Source: Alphaproteobacteria bacterium 46_93_T64
GTDB taxonomy: Bacteria; Pseudomonadota; Alphaproteobacteria; Sneathiellales; Sneathiellaceae
DNA: 47,333 nt
Direction: 5' to 3'
NCBI GenBank assembly: GCA_002163135.1
Contig: MAAN01000020.1
Coordinates: 73,250 to 120,582 of the forward strand
In this document: piece by piece, positions 7,074 to 14,556 of the stretch
How positions within the stretch are numbered: position 1 is the stretch's first letter
Layout: each line of letters opens with the position of its first letter
Program-made: the position numbers and the translations under genes
Notes under the pieces: model-generated
Told to the model about the DNA's origin: nothing
What the model saw: the letters and a program-made list of their open reading frames with translations, nothing else
Database searches by the model: none

Positions 7074-9569
7074 TCAAGATACCGTACGCTTTTTTGACAG
7101 TTGTTCTACTGAGGCTACCAAAATGCTCAAGGCTTCCCGCTGTTCGTCGGCAGACATGGAATTAACATCCACATCAAGTTGGAAGTGCGGTAATTTCGCT
7201 CGTATTGGTTTTTGAACACCAATTAGATTTTCATGAAAATCCAGAACTTGATACGTGGACACCGGTTTGGCTATACCTTTTACGACTATCTTCTCGAGCT
7301 CTCTACAGTGCATTACATCTTTAACATGAATGTAGGTTTCATATGAAATAAGGATTTCATTAGATACACATGCAGTTTCAAGCCGAGACGCAAGATTTAC
7401 GCCGCCGCCGATGATTGTGTAATCCATCCGATCTTCGCTACCGAAATTACCTACCGTACATAAACCTGTATTAATCCCCATCCGACATTGCAGCGGTTCC
7501 TCAATACCAGATTCATTCCAAATTTTTCCCAATTCAATCATCCGCTTGCGCATAGCAACTGCCATCGAGACACAAGCAATCGCATCTTCTTTGACACCCA
7601 ATGTTTCTGGATCGCCGAAAAATATAACAATGGCATCACCGATGTATTTATCAATCGTCGCCCCGTGATCAAGCGCAATCCGAGACATTTCCGTCAGGTA
7701 TTGGTTGAGTAAATGCGTCAAGTCTTCAGATTCCATCTTTTCTGTTGTGCTTGTAAAGCCAACCAGATCGGAGAAAAATACAGTAAGCCTCTTACGCTGT
7801 GAGGTTAGCTTGACTTCCTGCTTGCCGGTAAATATTGAATCGTAAATTTGTGGAGACAGATATTTCGCAAGCTGATTGGACAATTGTTCCAATGTATTTG
7901 ACTTGGCGGTTAGTTCCTCTTCACGTTGTTTAAGGTCAGTTATATCTGAGTAAATAGCAACGGTTCCTCCGTCTCCCGTTTTGCGTTCTGTAATAAGAAC
8001 CCATCGGCCATCACTACGCCGCTGAAGATAAGGGGCACCGGGATTACGATGTCGCGCCAAACGTTTTTCAATCCACTCGTCCACATGGCCTTCCGCGTCA
8101 GTAACAAACCCTCCTTCGGCAGCCCTTCGAATAATAAATTCGAATTTAACGCCCGGTTCGATTTTTATGTCGGCATTCGGATAAAGCAGCTCCTTATACC
8201 TGTTATTGCAAATAACCAGCCGATCATCAGGGTCATAGAAAGCGAAACCCTCTGAGGAATTTTCAATAGCATCCACCAATCGTCGCTGTGCCTCTTCAAC
8301 ATCGCGTAAGTTACTTTCTTCTACTTCAATTGCTGTATCCCGAAAGCCTGTTAACGCTTCGGACATACGGGTGATTTCATCGTTGCCACGAGGTACAGGT
8401 AACGGCGCGTGCAAGTCACCTGCAGCAATGGCCAGCATACTGTCACTAAGGGCAGTTAAGCGAACGATTAGGCTACGCCCAACATAAAGCCAAACAATAA
8501 GGAACGAACTTAAGAGGCTGAGTACCACAATAGCGATCATTATATTGATGTTTAACTTTTGAACAATTGCGGATTGAGAGCTGGCTTCTTCCATTTTTTT
8601 TCTAGAGGCATCAACTAAGAAATTTATCTTTCTTGAGAGAAATATTGACTTGCGTATGTTTATTTTCAGTAACTCTTCCGCCTTAGCTATGACGGAGAGT
8701 TCCTGTTTTCTTAATTGTGGTAAGCTTGTGAGCCCTACCGTTAGTTTATTAAATTTAGTTAGCTGTTTCTCCATGCGCCTTTTTGCACGCTTAGGCAGGT
8801 TTTTCGAAATTTCGGATAAGTCTTTAAGTGATTTCTTAAGAGGAAAAATCAGAACATCAATATTTTCAGCTGAATGAGAAGTGGTGGTTCTTAGCAGGTT
8901 ATTGTGAAGGGCATCTATCCGTACCGCGGCTTTTTGTTGCGGCACTAACGTGACAATTGATTGTGCAAGTTCATACTGCAGTTCTGAGTTTTTGAATAAA
9001 AACCCTGCAGCTTTACCTTCTCTATTCCACTCTACCATCTGCGCACCCAAAATACGTACTCCCGGAGATAAAGTACGTTGGGCAACGCTATTTGCCTGAC
9101 CTAACTCTCTGATTCGCTTATTTCTGCGGGAAACAATAACCAACCTGTTTTTCACTAGCTTATCTAGGCTTAACAGGTTTTGAGTTAGCTCACCGACCAA
9201 ATCAGCGACAACCTCAGCAGCAAATTTTTCAGAATGAGTATTATAATCTCTATCGCCTCGGAGTAGAGGTGCCAGCTTCTCTATTTGAGTAGATATTTTA
9301 GAAGAAACCTCGGATCTTGCACTTTCAGTTTCAACAGCAAGCAGCGTAGGCGCCGCACGAACGACCCTTTCCACACGTTGAGACAGCTCCAACCATGACA
9401 ATGCTTCGGGTACACGTTGCTCTGTGATTTCTTTTAGAGCGCCGCCAACTTGAGATAGGGAATAATACCCGGAAGCCGCAGCAACCAGAGAAAACATACA
9501 AACTCCCAAAAACGCCAGTAACAAACGGCCACGCACACCCATATTCATCGATCCGGCGGTTTTACTCAT
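7074..9569 (-). CDS. Membrane-bound class III adenylate/guanylate cyclase (sensor-HAMP-PAS-cyclase)
   Basis: 831 residues from ATG 9569; the frame opens at a TTG at 9578. Order: TM1 (about 15-35), a roughly 300-residue helical periplasmic sensor, TM2 (about 340-363), HAMP (365-415), PAS/PAC (430-548, ending GTVAIYSDITDLKQREEEL), coiled linker, cyclase domain (590-765). Catalytic features are complete: metal aspartates in FFSDLVGFTS (D601) and DKYIGDAIVIFFGDPE (D645), K641 and the aspartate of MDYTIIGGG for adenine recognition, and Asn725/Arg729 in VNLASR. It should therefore make cAMP from ATP in the cytoplasm in response to a periplasmic cue. The gene lies 46 bases downstream of a LivJ-type binding protein on the same strand. 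Confidence 0.85.
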   Translation of the reverse strand: MSKTAGSMNMGVRGRLLLAFLGVCMFSLVAAASGYYSLSQVGGALKEITEQRVPEALSWLELSQRVERVVRAAPTLLAVETESARSEVSSKISTQIEKLAPLLRGDRDYNTHSEKFAAEVVADLVGELTQNLLSLDKLVKNRLVIVSRRNKRIRELGQANSVAQRTLSPGVRILGAQMVEWNREGKAAGFLFKNSELQYELAQSIVTLVPQQKAAVRIDALHNNLLRTTTSHSAENIDVLIFPLKKSLKDLSEISKNLPKRAKRRMEKQLTKFNKLTVGLTSLPQLRKQELSVIAKAEELLKINIRKSIFLSRKINFLVDASRKKMEEASSQSAIVQKLNINIMIAIVVLSLLSSFLIVWLYVGRSLIVRLTALSDSMLAIAAGDLHAPLPVPRGNDEITRMSEALTGFRDTAIEVEESNLRDVEEAQRRLVDAIENSSEGFAFYDPDDRLVICNNRYKELLYPNADIKIEPGVKFEFIIRRAAEGGFVTDAEGHVDEWIEKRLARHRNPGAPYLQRRSDGRWVLITERKTGDGGTVAIYSDITDLKQREEELTAKSNTLEQLSNQLAKYLSPQIYDSIFTGKQEVKLTSQRKRLTVFFSDLVGFTSTTEKMESEDLTHLLNQYLTEMSRIALDHGATIDKYIGDAIVIFFGDPETLGVKEDAIACVSMAVAMRKRMIELGKIWNESGIEEPLQCRMGINTGLCTVGNFGSEDRMDYTIIGGGVNLASRLETACVSNEILISYETYIHVKDVMHCRELEKIVVKGIAKPVSTYQVLDFHENLIGVQKPIRAKLPHFQLDVDVNSMSADEQREALSILVASVEQLSKKRTVS

Positions 9570-9615
9570 TTCGTACAATCACTAGTATTTTGGTCGGCGT
9601 CATCGGAGCTGCGCA

Positions 9616-10731
9616 CTATTTGTCTAAAACGTAACTCTCTTCCTCGAACACATACCAAACAAAGCCGCTGATACCTGTCACATCCCCCTTTTTATCAAAA
9701 CCAATTTCTCCTAGAACAGTGTCAAATTTTCCACTCTTCAAAGCTGAAACAACAGCGTCAGTCTTCGTGGTTTTTGCCCGCTCAACGGCCTGCGCCCAAG
9801 CTTGAACTGCACCATAGGCGTACAAAGTATATCCATCTGGCTCATAGGCATCTTCATCACGAATAACAGCAACTACATCTTTAGCTTCTGGATTTAATCG
9901 CATATCCGGCCCAAAAGTAAACTTGGCACCGATACCTGCTTTCCCGGAAATTGTAATAAAATCCAGATTAACGAGTGAATCGCCCGCAAGGAGTTGTAGG
10001 TTGGGTAACTTCGTTTTTGCCTGCCGAATAATTATGCCGATGTCACCCTGATAGCCGCCTATATAAACGACATCGGCATTAACTTCGACGAGTTTATTAA
10101 CGACTGATTGATAGTCATCTTGTTCAGGCTTAAAACTATCAAAAAGAACTTCAGTGACCCCTCGCTTGTTAAGTTGTTGCTTGGCAAACTCAGCTATTCC
10201 CAAACCAAAAGCTTGACCATCATGAAGAATAACAATATTTCCATTCTTGTTATTGTCAGCAAGGTAATCTCCAGCAACTAGTCCTTGTTCGTCGTCCCGA
10301 CCAATTACACGAAATACGGTCGAAATTCCGGCGTCTGTTATTCTGGGATTTGTTGACGACGGCGAAATCATAATAATTCCAGCATCTTCATAAATTTTGC
10401 CAACAGCCAGAGAAGCTCCTGAACATGCATGACCGACCACAAAAACAACTCCCTCGCTTACTAGTTGTTTGGCTGCGGCCTTCGCTTGTTTAGGTTCACA
10501 GGCATCATCAACTGACGTAATTACGATTTCTTGGCCAAGTAAGCCACCATTTGAATTAATGTCAAAAATAGCCCTTTGAGCCCCGATTTCCTGCATTTCT
10601 CCTACATTTAGAGTGCTACCGCTTAAAGGCCCAGCAATGCCAATTTTGATTTCAGATTGTGCGATGGTTGCAGTGAAAATTGTGGAAGTAATAATGCCAG
10701 CTACACAATAAAAAGAAGTAAAAATATTCAA
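9616..10731 (-). CDS. LivJ-type periplasmic ligand-binding protein
   Basis: 371 residues. A signal peptide (cleavage near TIAQS) is followed by a complete type I periplasmic binding fold of the branched-chain amino acid class: IKIGIAGPLSGSTLNVG at the mature N-terminus, the conserved cysteine pair in DDACEPK and VVGHACSGAS, ISPSSTNPRITD, and the C-terminal GEIGFDKKGDV. It begins at TTG 10731, preceded by GGAGGAA (10737-10743) at ideal spacing. No permease or ATPase gene is nearby; the next gene is the membrane cyclase. I infer that it presents an amino-acid-like ligand to that sensor rather than feeding a transporter, though use by a remote Liv transporter is possible. Confidence 0.8.
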   Translation of the reverse strand: MNIFTSFYCVAGIITSTIFTATIAQSEIKIGIAGPLSGSTLNVGEMQEIGAQRAIFDINSNGGLLGQEIVITSVDDACEPKQAKAAAKQLVSEGVVFVVGHACSGASLAVGKIYEDAGIIMISPSSTNPRITDAGISTVFRVIGRDDEQGLVAGDYLADNNKNGNIVILHDGQAFGLGIAEFAKQQLNKRGVTEVLFDSFKPEQDDYQSVVNKLVEVNADVVYIGGYQGDIGIIIRQAKTKLPNLQLLAGDSLVNLDFITISGKAGIGAKFTFGPDMRLNPEAKDVVAVIRDEDAYEPDGYTLYAYGAVQAWAQAVERAKTTKTDAVVSALKSGKFDTVLGEIGFDKKGDVTGISGFVWYVFEEESYVLDK

Positions 10732-11320
10732 AGCGGTTCCTCCAAAGATGTTAATTGGAATTTTCTTTATTCAATATACTATTAAATTCTTTTTGAGTTA
10801 AAGCTTATTCATTGTCAAGCAGAATAGATTTAATCTAAAAACAAATATAAAGAGCAAGAATTGAACCTAAATTTGTAGCTCAAAGAAACGCGAACACTAT
10901 TGATTTTACTCACTCAACTTACAACCCATATATGTTTCTGCTATCTTGAGATGAGTTGATAAAAAACCTTAAGATAAATATTTAGACTTCGTGAAAGACT
11001 TTCATCAAAAATTAGCAAAATTAATACACTAAATTAGGGATAGTACGCAGGATCAATTGATTAAGAGGTGATGTTTCCGACTTCGCTATCGACGACAATC
11101 TGCCTCGGTCGGTGCCTAGCGTCTGCACGTGCGCCTTAAATATGGCGTATCAACACGTCAGACTGAAGTTAGTGGCTGACACTGCGGGCGGCGGTCCATA
11201 AGCATCTCTTACTTTATTTTTTTAAGAGCAAACACCTTCATTGGCTCTGGCGCGTCCCTCGTGTGGCAGGCCTCGGAGACAGGCCCCAAGACGTGCCAGC
11301 AGCTGATACATACCGCGCCC
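10732..11320. other. Intergenic region with a composition shift
   Basis: The first part (10750-11050) is strongly AT-rich and would carry the promoter of the binding-protein/cyclase unit. Near 11060 the composition becomes GC-rich and stays so through the LysR gene, marking a likely junction of foreign DNA. An inverted repeat CTCTTA ... TAAGAG spans 11204-11227 around a T-rich loop. I see no gene. Confidence 0.45.
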
Positions 11321-11542
11321 TTAAAGCTGCCAATAATAGTGGCGCACCACCACTCTCTTTTCCAGCGGCGGCAGGCCCATATCATCGCGTAAATAATCGG
11401 GCACCGGATGCCATGTTTTGCTGCGCAAAATCCGCATCAGCCGTCTGGTCAGCACTTTGCCAACATCCACCAGCAGCGTATTTACGCTTTTATCATCATA
11501 GGAGATCGGATTTGGCAGCGCGGTATCCTGTCTATTCATCAT
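11321..11542 (-). CDS. Small DUF1127-like protein
   Basis: 73 residues from ATG 11542 (a second ATG follows at 11539), with AAAGGA about ten bases upstream. The C-terminal half contains RRLMRILRSKTWHPVPDYL and the motif LRDDMGLPPLEKR, which resembles the LRDIGL core of DUF1127 (YjiS-like) proteins. These are small basic proteins typical of alphaproteobacteria, often encoded divergently from a GcvA-type LysR regulator, exactly as here. Members have been tied to phosphate/carbon metabolism and RNA turnover, but no role can be assigned here. Confidence 0.5.
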   Translation of the reverse strand: MMNRQDTALPNPISYDDKSVNTLLVDVGKVLTRRLMRILRSKTWHPVPDYLRDDMGLPPLEKRVVVRHYYWQL

Positions 11543-11706
11543 CACACCCAATCCTTTCAACCTCGGTTGATAAAGAAGTTTTTCTGTACTTATTCTGATA
11601 AGAGAGTAATCTTCCCTCATCAATTTTCGTTCTTCATTTGTTTATTTAAGCCGATTAGCCGTCACCTACCACTCATTTGATCTTACAACAAAAGTTAGAT
11701 AATCTA

Positions 11707-12621
11707 ATGTCTGAAATGCTCCCCAACTGGCTCCCCTCGCTCAATGGCTTGCGTGCCTTTGACGCGGTCGCCCGCCATTCAAGTTTTCAAGCCGCGGCAG
11801 AAGAGTTGAATGTCACCTCGGCCGCTGTGCAGCAGCTGGTGCGCGGGCTGGAAAAGACCCTGGACGCCGCCCTTGTTGTCCGCAACGGCCGCACTCTTCA
11901 GCTGACCGCCCGCGGCAAGCTGGCCACGGCGGATTTCAGGGACGCCTTTGATGCGCTCGCCCGCGGCGTTGATAAAATCCGCCGGCATACGGACCGGCCA
12001 GCCCTGCGGCTGTCGGTCGAACAATCTTTTGCCGCCAACTGGCTGGTCGAGCGGCTGACCCGCTTTCAGAGCGCCCATCCGAATATTGACGTGCTGGTCG
12101 AATCCACCGACCGCCTGATTGACCTGACCCGGGGCGAGGCTGACATTGCCATTCGCTATAGCCGGGGAACCACTGATGATGTGACCGTTTGTCCGCTGTT
12201 CAGCGATGAAATCATTGCCGTGTGCAGCCCGTCCTTGCTCCCAATAGGGACCCGCTCCCTGGCGCCCGAAGACCTCAAGACCTGTCCGCTTATTCACTTT
12301 GAATGGCCTTACGGGGCGTCCAAGCAAATAAACTGGCCCGGCTGGGTTCGCCAGATGAAATTTGACATTTCCCTGCCCGCCGGCGGCTTGCGTTTCACCG
12401 ATTACAACATTGCCCTGAAGTCGGCCATCGCCGGCATGGGCATTGCCCTGACCAGCCGCCCCCTGGTAATCTCGGCGCTACGCTCAGGCCTGCTGGTCGA
12501 ACCCTTCGGAAAGGGCATCACAAACGGCTACAGCTATTACCTGCTCGTCGCCCCCGACGTCGCCGACACCCCCGAAATTAAGCATTTCACCGACTGGATT
12601 CTGACAGAGGCGGCGTGTTAG
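11707..12621 (+). CDS. LysR-family transcriptional regulator (GcvA-like)
   Basis: 304 residues from ATG 11707 (a TTG at 11677 would add ten unlikely residues). The N-terminus PSLNGLRAFDAVARHSSFQ, with the helix-turn-helix AAAEELNVTSAAVQQLVRGLE, is the GcvA/AmpR subclass of LysR. The effector domain runs from about residue 90 to 300 and includes the typical DLTRGEADIAIRYSRG and SAIAGMGIALTSRPLV. It probably controls the divergent DUF1127-like gene and itself from the shared 11543-11706 region. The gene is markedly GC-richer than its neighbours, with G/C at most third positions, which points to horizontal acquisition. Confidence 0.85.
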   Translation: MSEMLPNWLPSLNGLRAFDAVARHSSFQAAAEELNVTSAAVQQLVRGLEKTLDAALVVRNGRTLQLTARGKLATADFRDAFDALARGVDKIRRHTDRPALRLSVEQSFAANWLVERLTRFQSAHPNIDVLVESTDRLIDLTRGEADIAIRYSRGTTDDVTVCPLFSDEIIAVCSPSLLPIGTRSLAPEDLKTCPLIHFEWPYGASKQINWPGWVRQMKFDISLPAGGLRFTDYNIALKSAIAGMGIALTSRPLVISALRSGLLVEPFGKGITNGYSYYLLVAPDVADTPEIKHFTDWILTEAAC

Positions 12622-12779
12622 AAGCGGCAAGCTGGCAGCAGAGTGTTGACACCAACCTGAGCTAGCCCGTTTTCGCCGTATAAAAATTGATCGAGGCCGG
12701 AATATGCACAGTGCCTTGCTTGTAAAAAGCGCTGAACTCGGCGGCGGTTGCCTATTGGAATTAATCCATAGTTCGTGAC
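12622..12779. other. Decayed GC-rich sequence between LysR and repeat family 2
   Basis: The composition of the LysR islet continues. On the minus strand a broken frame around 12660-12770 reads AEFSAFYKQGTVHIPAS and NFYTAKTG between stops, which looks like an eroded gene fragment, but I cannot name it. No intact gene is visible. Confidence 0.3.
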
Positions 12780-12960
12780 ATGTCCACTTCTGGCACTTTT
12801 CAGAACTGATTAACACGCTCAGCAAAGGTCTGTTATCAGGAGGTAGAGCAGACATTCACGGCGTAAAAACCAAACTCATAAATCTGATGTCTGTTGTCAG
12901 GGGGTATAACGGAAGTTATTTTTCGTCTCCAAAAAGAGCAGTTCATGACCCACAGCAGAC
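12780..12960. repeat. Interspersed repeat family 2, copy 2
   Basis: About 181 bases matching 4910-5084 at roughly 90% identity by eye. It begins at ATGTCCACTTCTGGCACTTT and ends TTCATGACCCACAGCAGAC. The same two ends, joined with the middle deleted, are seen at 6973-7032, so the boundaries are fairly well defined. No target-site duplication is obvious. The DNA after it (12961-13072) shows nothing recognisable. Confidence 0.8.
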
Positions 12961-13072
12961 TTTAAAAATTGTTTGCAGCGGTTTCTTCATACAGGGCGCT
13001 TACCCGAATACACTATACTCGGCATCGGTACATGGATTTCGTTGTGAACCCGGTACCTTTCGAAGTGTGTAT

Positions 13073-13513
13073 TTACTTCGTGGCGAATTCGTTTTTTGTA
13101 CCGTAGCCTCTTGCTTTGATAAAATCAGCGGAATACGCACGCCGAATTGCATCGTTGGTAGTGGCCAGTTCAATTCCTAGATTAGTGAAGGGGCACCCAC
13201 GGCATTTGCCTTCCGACTTGTATATGCTCGACTGCATCAGGAAGACTTTTTCATAAATCCCCTCCAAACGTTTCACGGCGGCGCCCGTTTCGTCAAACGT
13301 TGATTGGTAGATGTAGGCTTCGGTTCGCTTGGCTGCACGCTTCAGCCCTGCGACGGCCAATTCTTCTTTGGATGCGAAATGTTAATAAACGGTGGCCTTG
13401 TAAACCTCGGCGGCACGACTCAACTCGTTCATGTTGATGGCGCGATAGCTCTTGCGCCAGAATAAATCTATAGCCGTATCAAGGATGTAATTTTTTGTGT
13501 TTTCTTTTTTCAT
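13073..13513 (-). pseudogene. TetR-family regulator, interrupted by a nonsense codon
   Basis: Translating from ATG 13513 gives MKKENTKNYILDTAIDLFWR, then a TetR helix-turn-helix with MNELSRAAEVYKATVY, followed by TAA at 13382-13384 and HFASKEELAVAGLKRA in the same frame. The family consensus here is VYxHFxSKEEL, often VYQHF, so CAA mutated to TAA is the likely lesion at codon 44. The rest continues open to a stop at 13073 and includes CRGCPFTNLGIELA, typical of TetR C-terminal domains, but the total (146 codons) is about 40-50 short of a normal TetR protein. It is thus both interrupted and probably truncated at the 3' end. Confidence 0.75.
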
Positions 13514-13524
13514 GAAATCAAATT

Positions 13525-13540
13525 AACTAACCGGTTGGTT
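13525..13540. promoter_or_regulatory. Probable TetR operator
   Basis: AACTAACCGGTTGGTT is a 16-base near-perfect palindrome (14 of 16 positions) centred on AACC|GGTT, 12 bases upstream of the TetR pseudogene start. This is the usual place for an autoregulatory operator. Confidence 0.5.
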
Positions 13541-13591
13541 TTGACCAGTCGCAAAAGTGAAAAGGGCAGGTTTGATCCCGCCCCCACCTAT

Positions 13592-13740
13592 TTAACTTGC
13601 GCCAAAACCGTGAGTTTCAGTAACGAAATCAAGTTCTTTGTCGCCACGCCCTGACAGGTTCAGCAGGATCGATTTGCCTTGATGGTTCTTGTCTTCCAGC
13701 ATCGTTCAAGCGATGGCGTGCGCTGATGCGTCATAAAGCG
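13592..13740 (-). pseudogene. C-terminal fragment of a tryptophan synthase beta-like gene
   Basis: The minus strand reads ASAHAIA, a TGA stop, then [28 protein letters not shown] and a final stop at 13592-13594. SGRGDKD preceded by a hydrophobic strand, and an S/E-H-A-x-A helix about 20 residues earlier, are the hallmark of the TrpB C-terminus (phosphate-binding side of the PLP site). Only about 50 codons survive, with one internal stop, directly abutting the HlyD gene. Another PLP beta-family enzyme is possible but less likely. Confidence 0.5.
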
Positions 13741-13744
13741 TAGT

Positions 13745-14548
13745 TTAAAAACTAACGTTGCAGCGGACGCCAGCAAGCAGCTTCTTGCCCGGATTTTCAA
13801 CGATAATCCGAACACCGATCATGCTGCTTGCTGCGTCGCTAACTCGGTCGATCACATCAATTTTTCCGCTTATCTCACCTGATATCGGCTCATCGGGATA
13901 GACTGTTACCGTGTCCCCAACCGCCAAATCATCCGTTTGTCCCAATGGTACAAACGCCTCCACCCGAAGCGGGTCAATCTGGGCGAGAGTAATGATGTGA
14001 TCTCCCTCAACAAGATACTCACCGGCAGCGCGATTGCTTGACAAAACAATCGCATCAATGGGACTAACTATTGTTTTCAATCTATAAATCGCTTGGGCTC
14101 TCTCTAACTCGAGACCCGCAATTTTATGGTCTTCTTTTGCTTGATCCACGTCCATTCGCGCAAGTCGCATACTTATGCGAGACTCCTCCAATTCTTGCGA
14201 GGAAATAATATTTTTCTGAAACAAAGCCTCTCGGCGTTCATTACGCAATTTTTCATATTCAAATCTTGAGGTCGCGCTTCTTATAGCTGTTTTATTTCCA
14301 GCCCTTGCTTTTGCTAATTCAAGGGATGCTTTTTCTACTTCTGAATTCAATTCAGCTATACTTTCCCCCGACGATACTTCCTGTCCACGATCGACAATAA
14401 TTCTATCAAGTATCCCCTGCGTTTGAGCGCCAACTTCTACAACAGACCAAGGTTCAATCAAGCATTCGTATTTGGCTGTTGTCGCCGCTGTTACGCCCCA
14501 TGACGGGGCTAGCAAAAATAACGTTATAGCAGCAAGAAATATTCTCAT
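13745..14548 (-). CDS. Exported HlyD/RND-type periplasmic adaptor (last gene of the giant-protein locus)
   Basis: 267 residues from ATG 14548; a TTG at 14554 is also in frame. A signal peptide (RIFLAAITLFLLAPSWGV, cleavage near TAA) precedes a split lipoyl-like half motif (GAQTQGILDRIIVDRGQEV), an alpha-helical hairpin (about 75-150), the returning half (TIVSPIDAIVLSSNRAAGEYL) and a beta-barrel ending VGVRIIVENPGKKLLAG-like. This is the membrane-fusion/adaptor fold, which bridges inner-membrane transporters and outer-membrane channels. It lacks a transmembrane anchor and is shorter than typical RND adaptors. It starts eight bases after the SecA-like stop and is therefore co-transcribed with it. 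No pump or TolC gene adjoins. Confidence 0.75.
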   Translation of the reverse strand: MRIFLAAITLFLLAPSWGVTAATTAKYECLIEPWSVVEVGAQTQGILDRIIVDRGQEVSSGESIAELNSEVEKASLELAKARAGNKTAIRSATSRFEYEKLRNERREALFQKNIISSQELEESRISMRLARMDVDQAKEDHKIAGLELERAQAIYRLKTIVSPIDAIVLSSNRAAGEYLVEGDHIITLAQIDPLRVEAFVPLGQTDDLAVGDTVTVYPDEPISGEISGKIDVIDRVSDAASSMIGVRIIVENPGKKLLAGVRCNVSF

Positions 14549-14556
14549 TTTCAATT

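Noticed and set aside
11263-11598. 111-codon plus-strand frame in the GC-rich islet
   Set aside because: Antisense to the DUF1127-like gene, Ala/Pro-rich, no ribosome site.
12887-13180. 97-codon plus-strand frame from repeat copy 2
   Set aside because: Its first 22 codons are repeat DNA and the rest is antisense to the TetR pseudogene.
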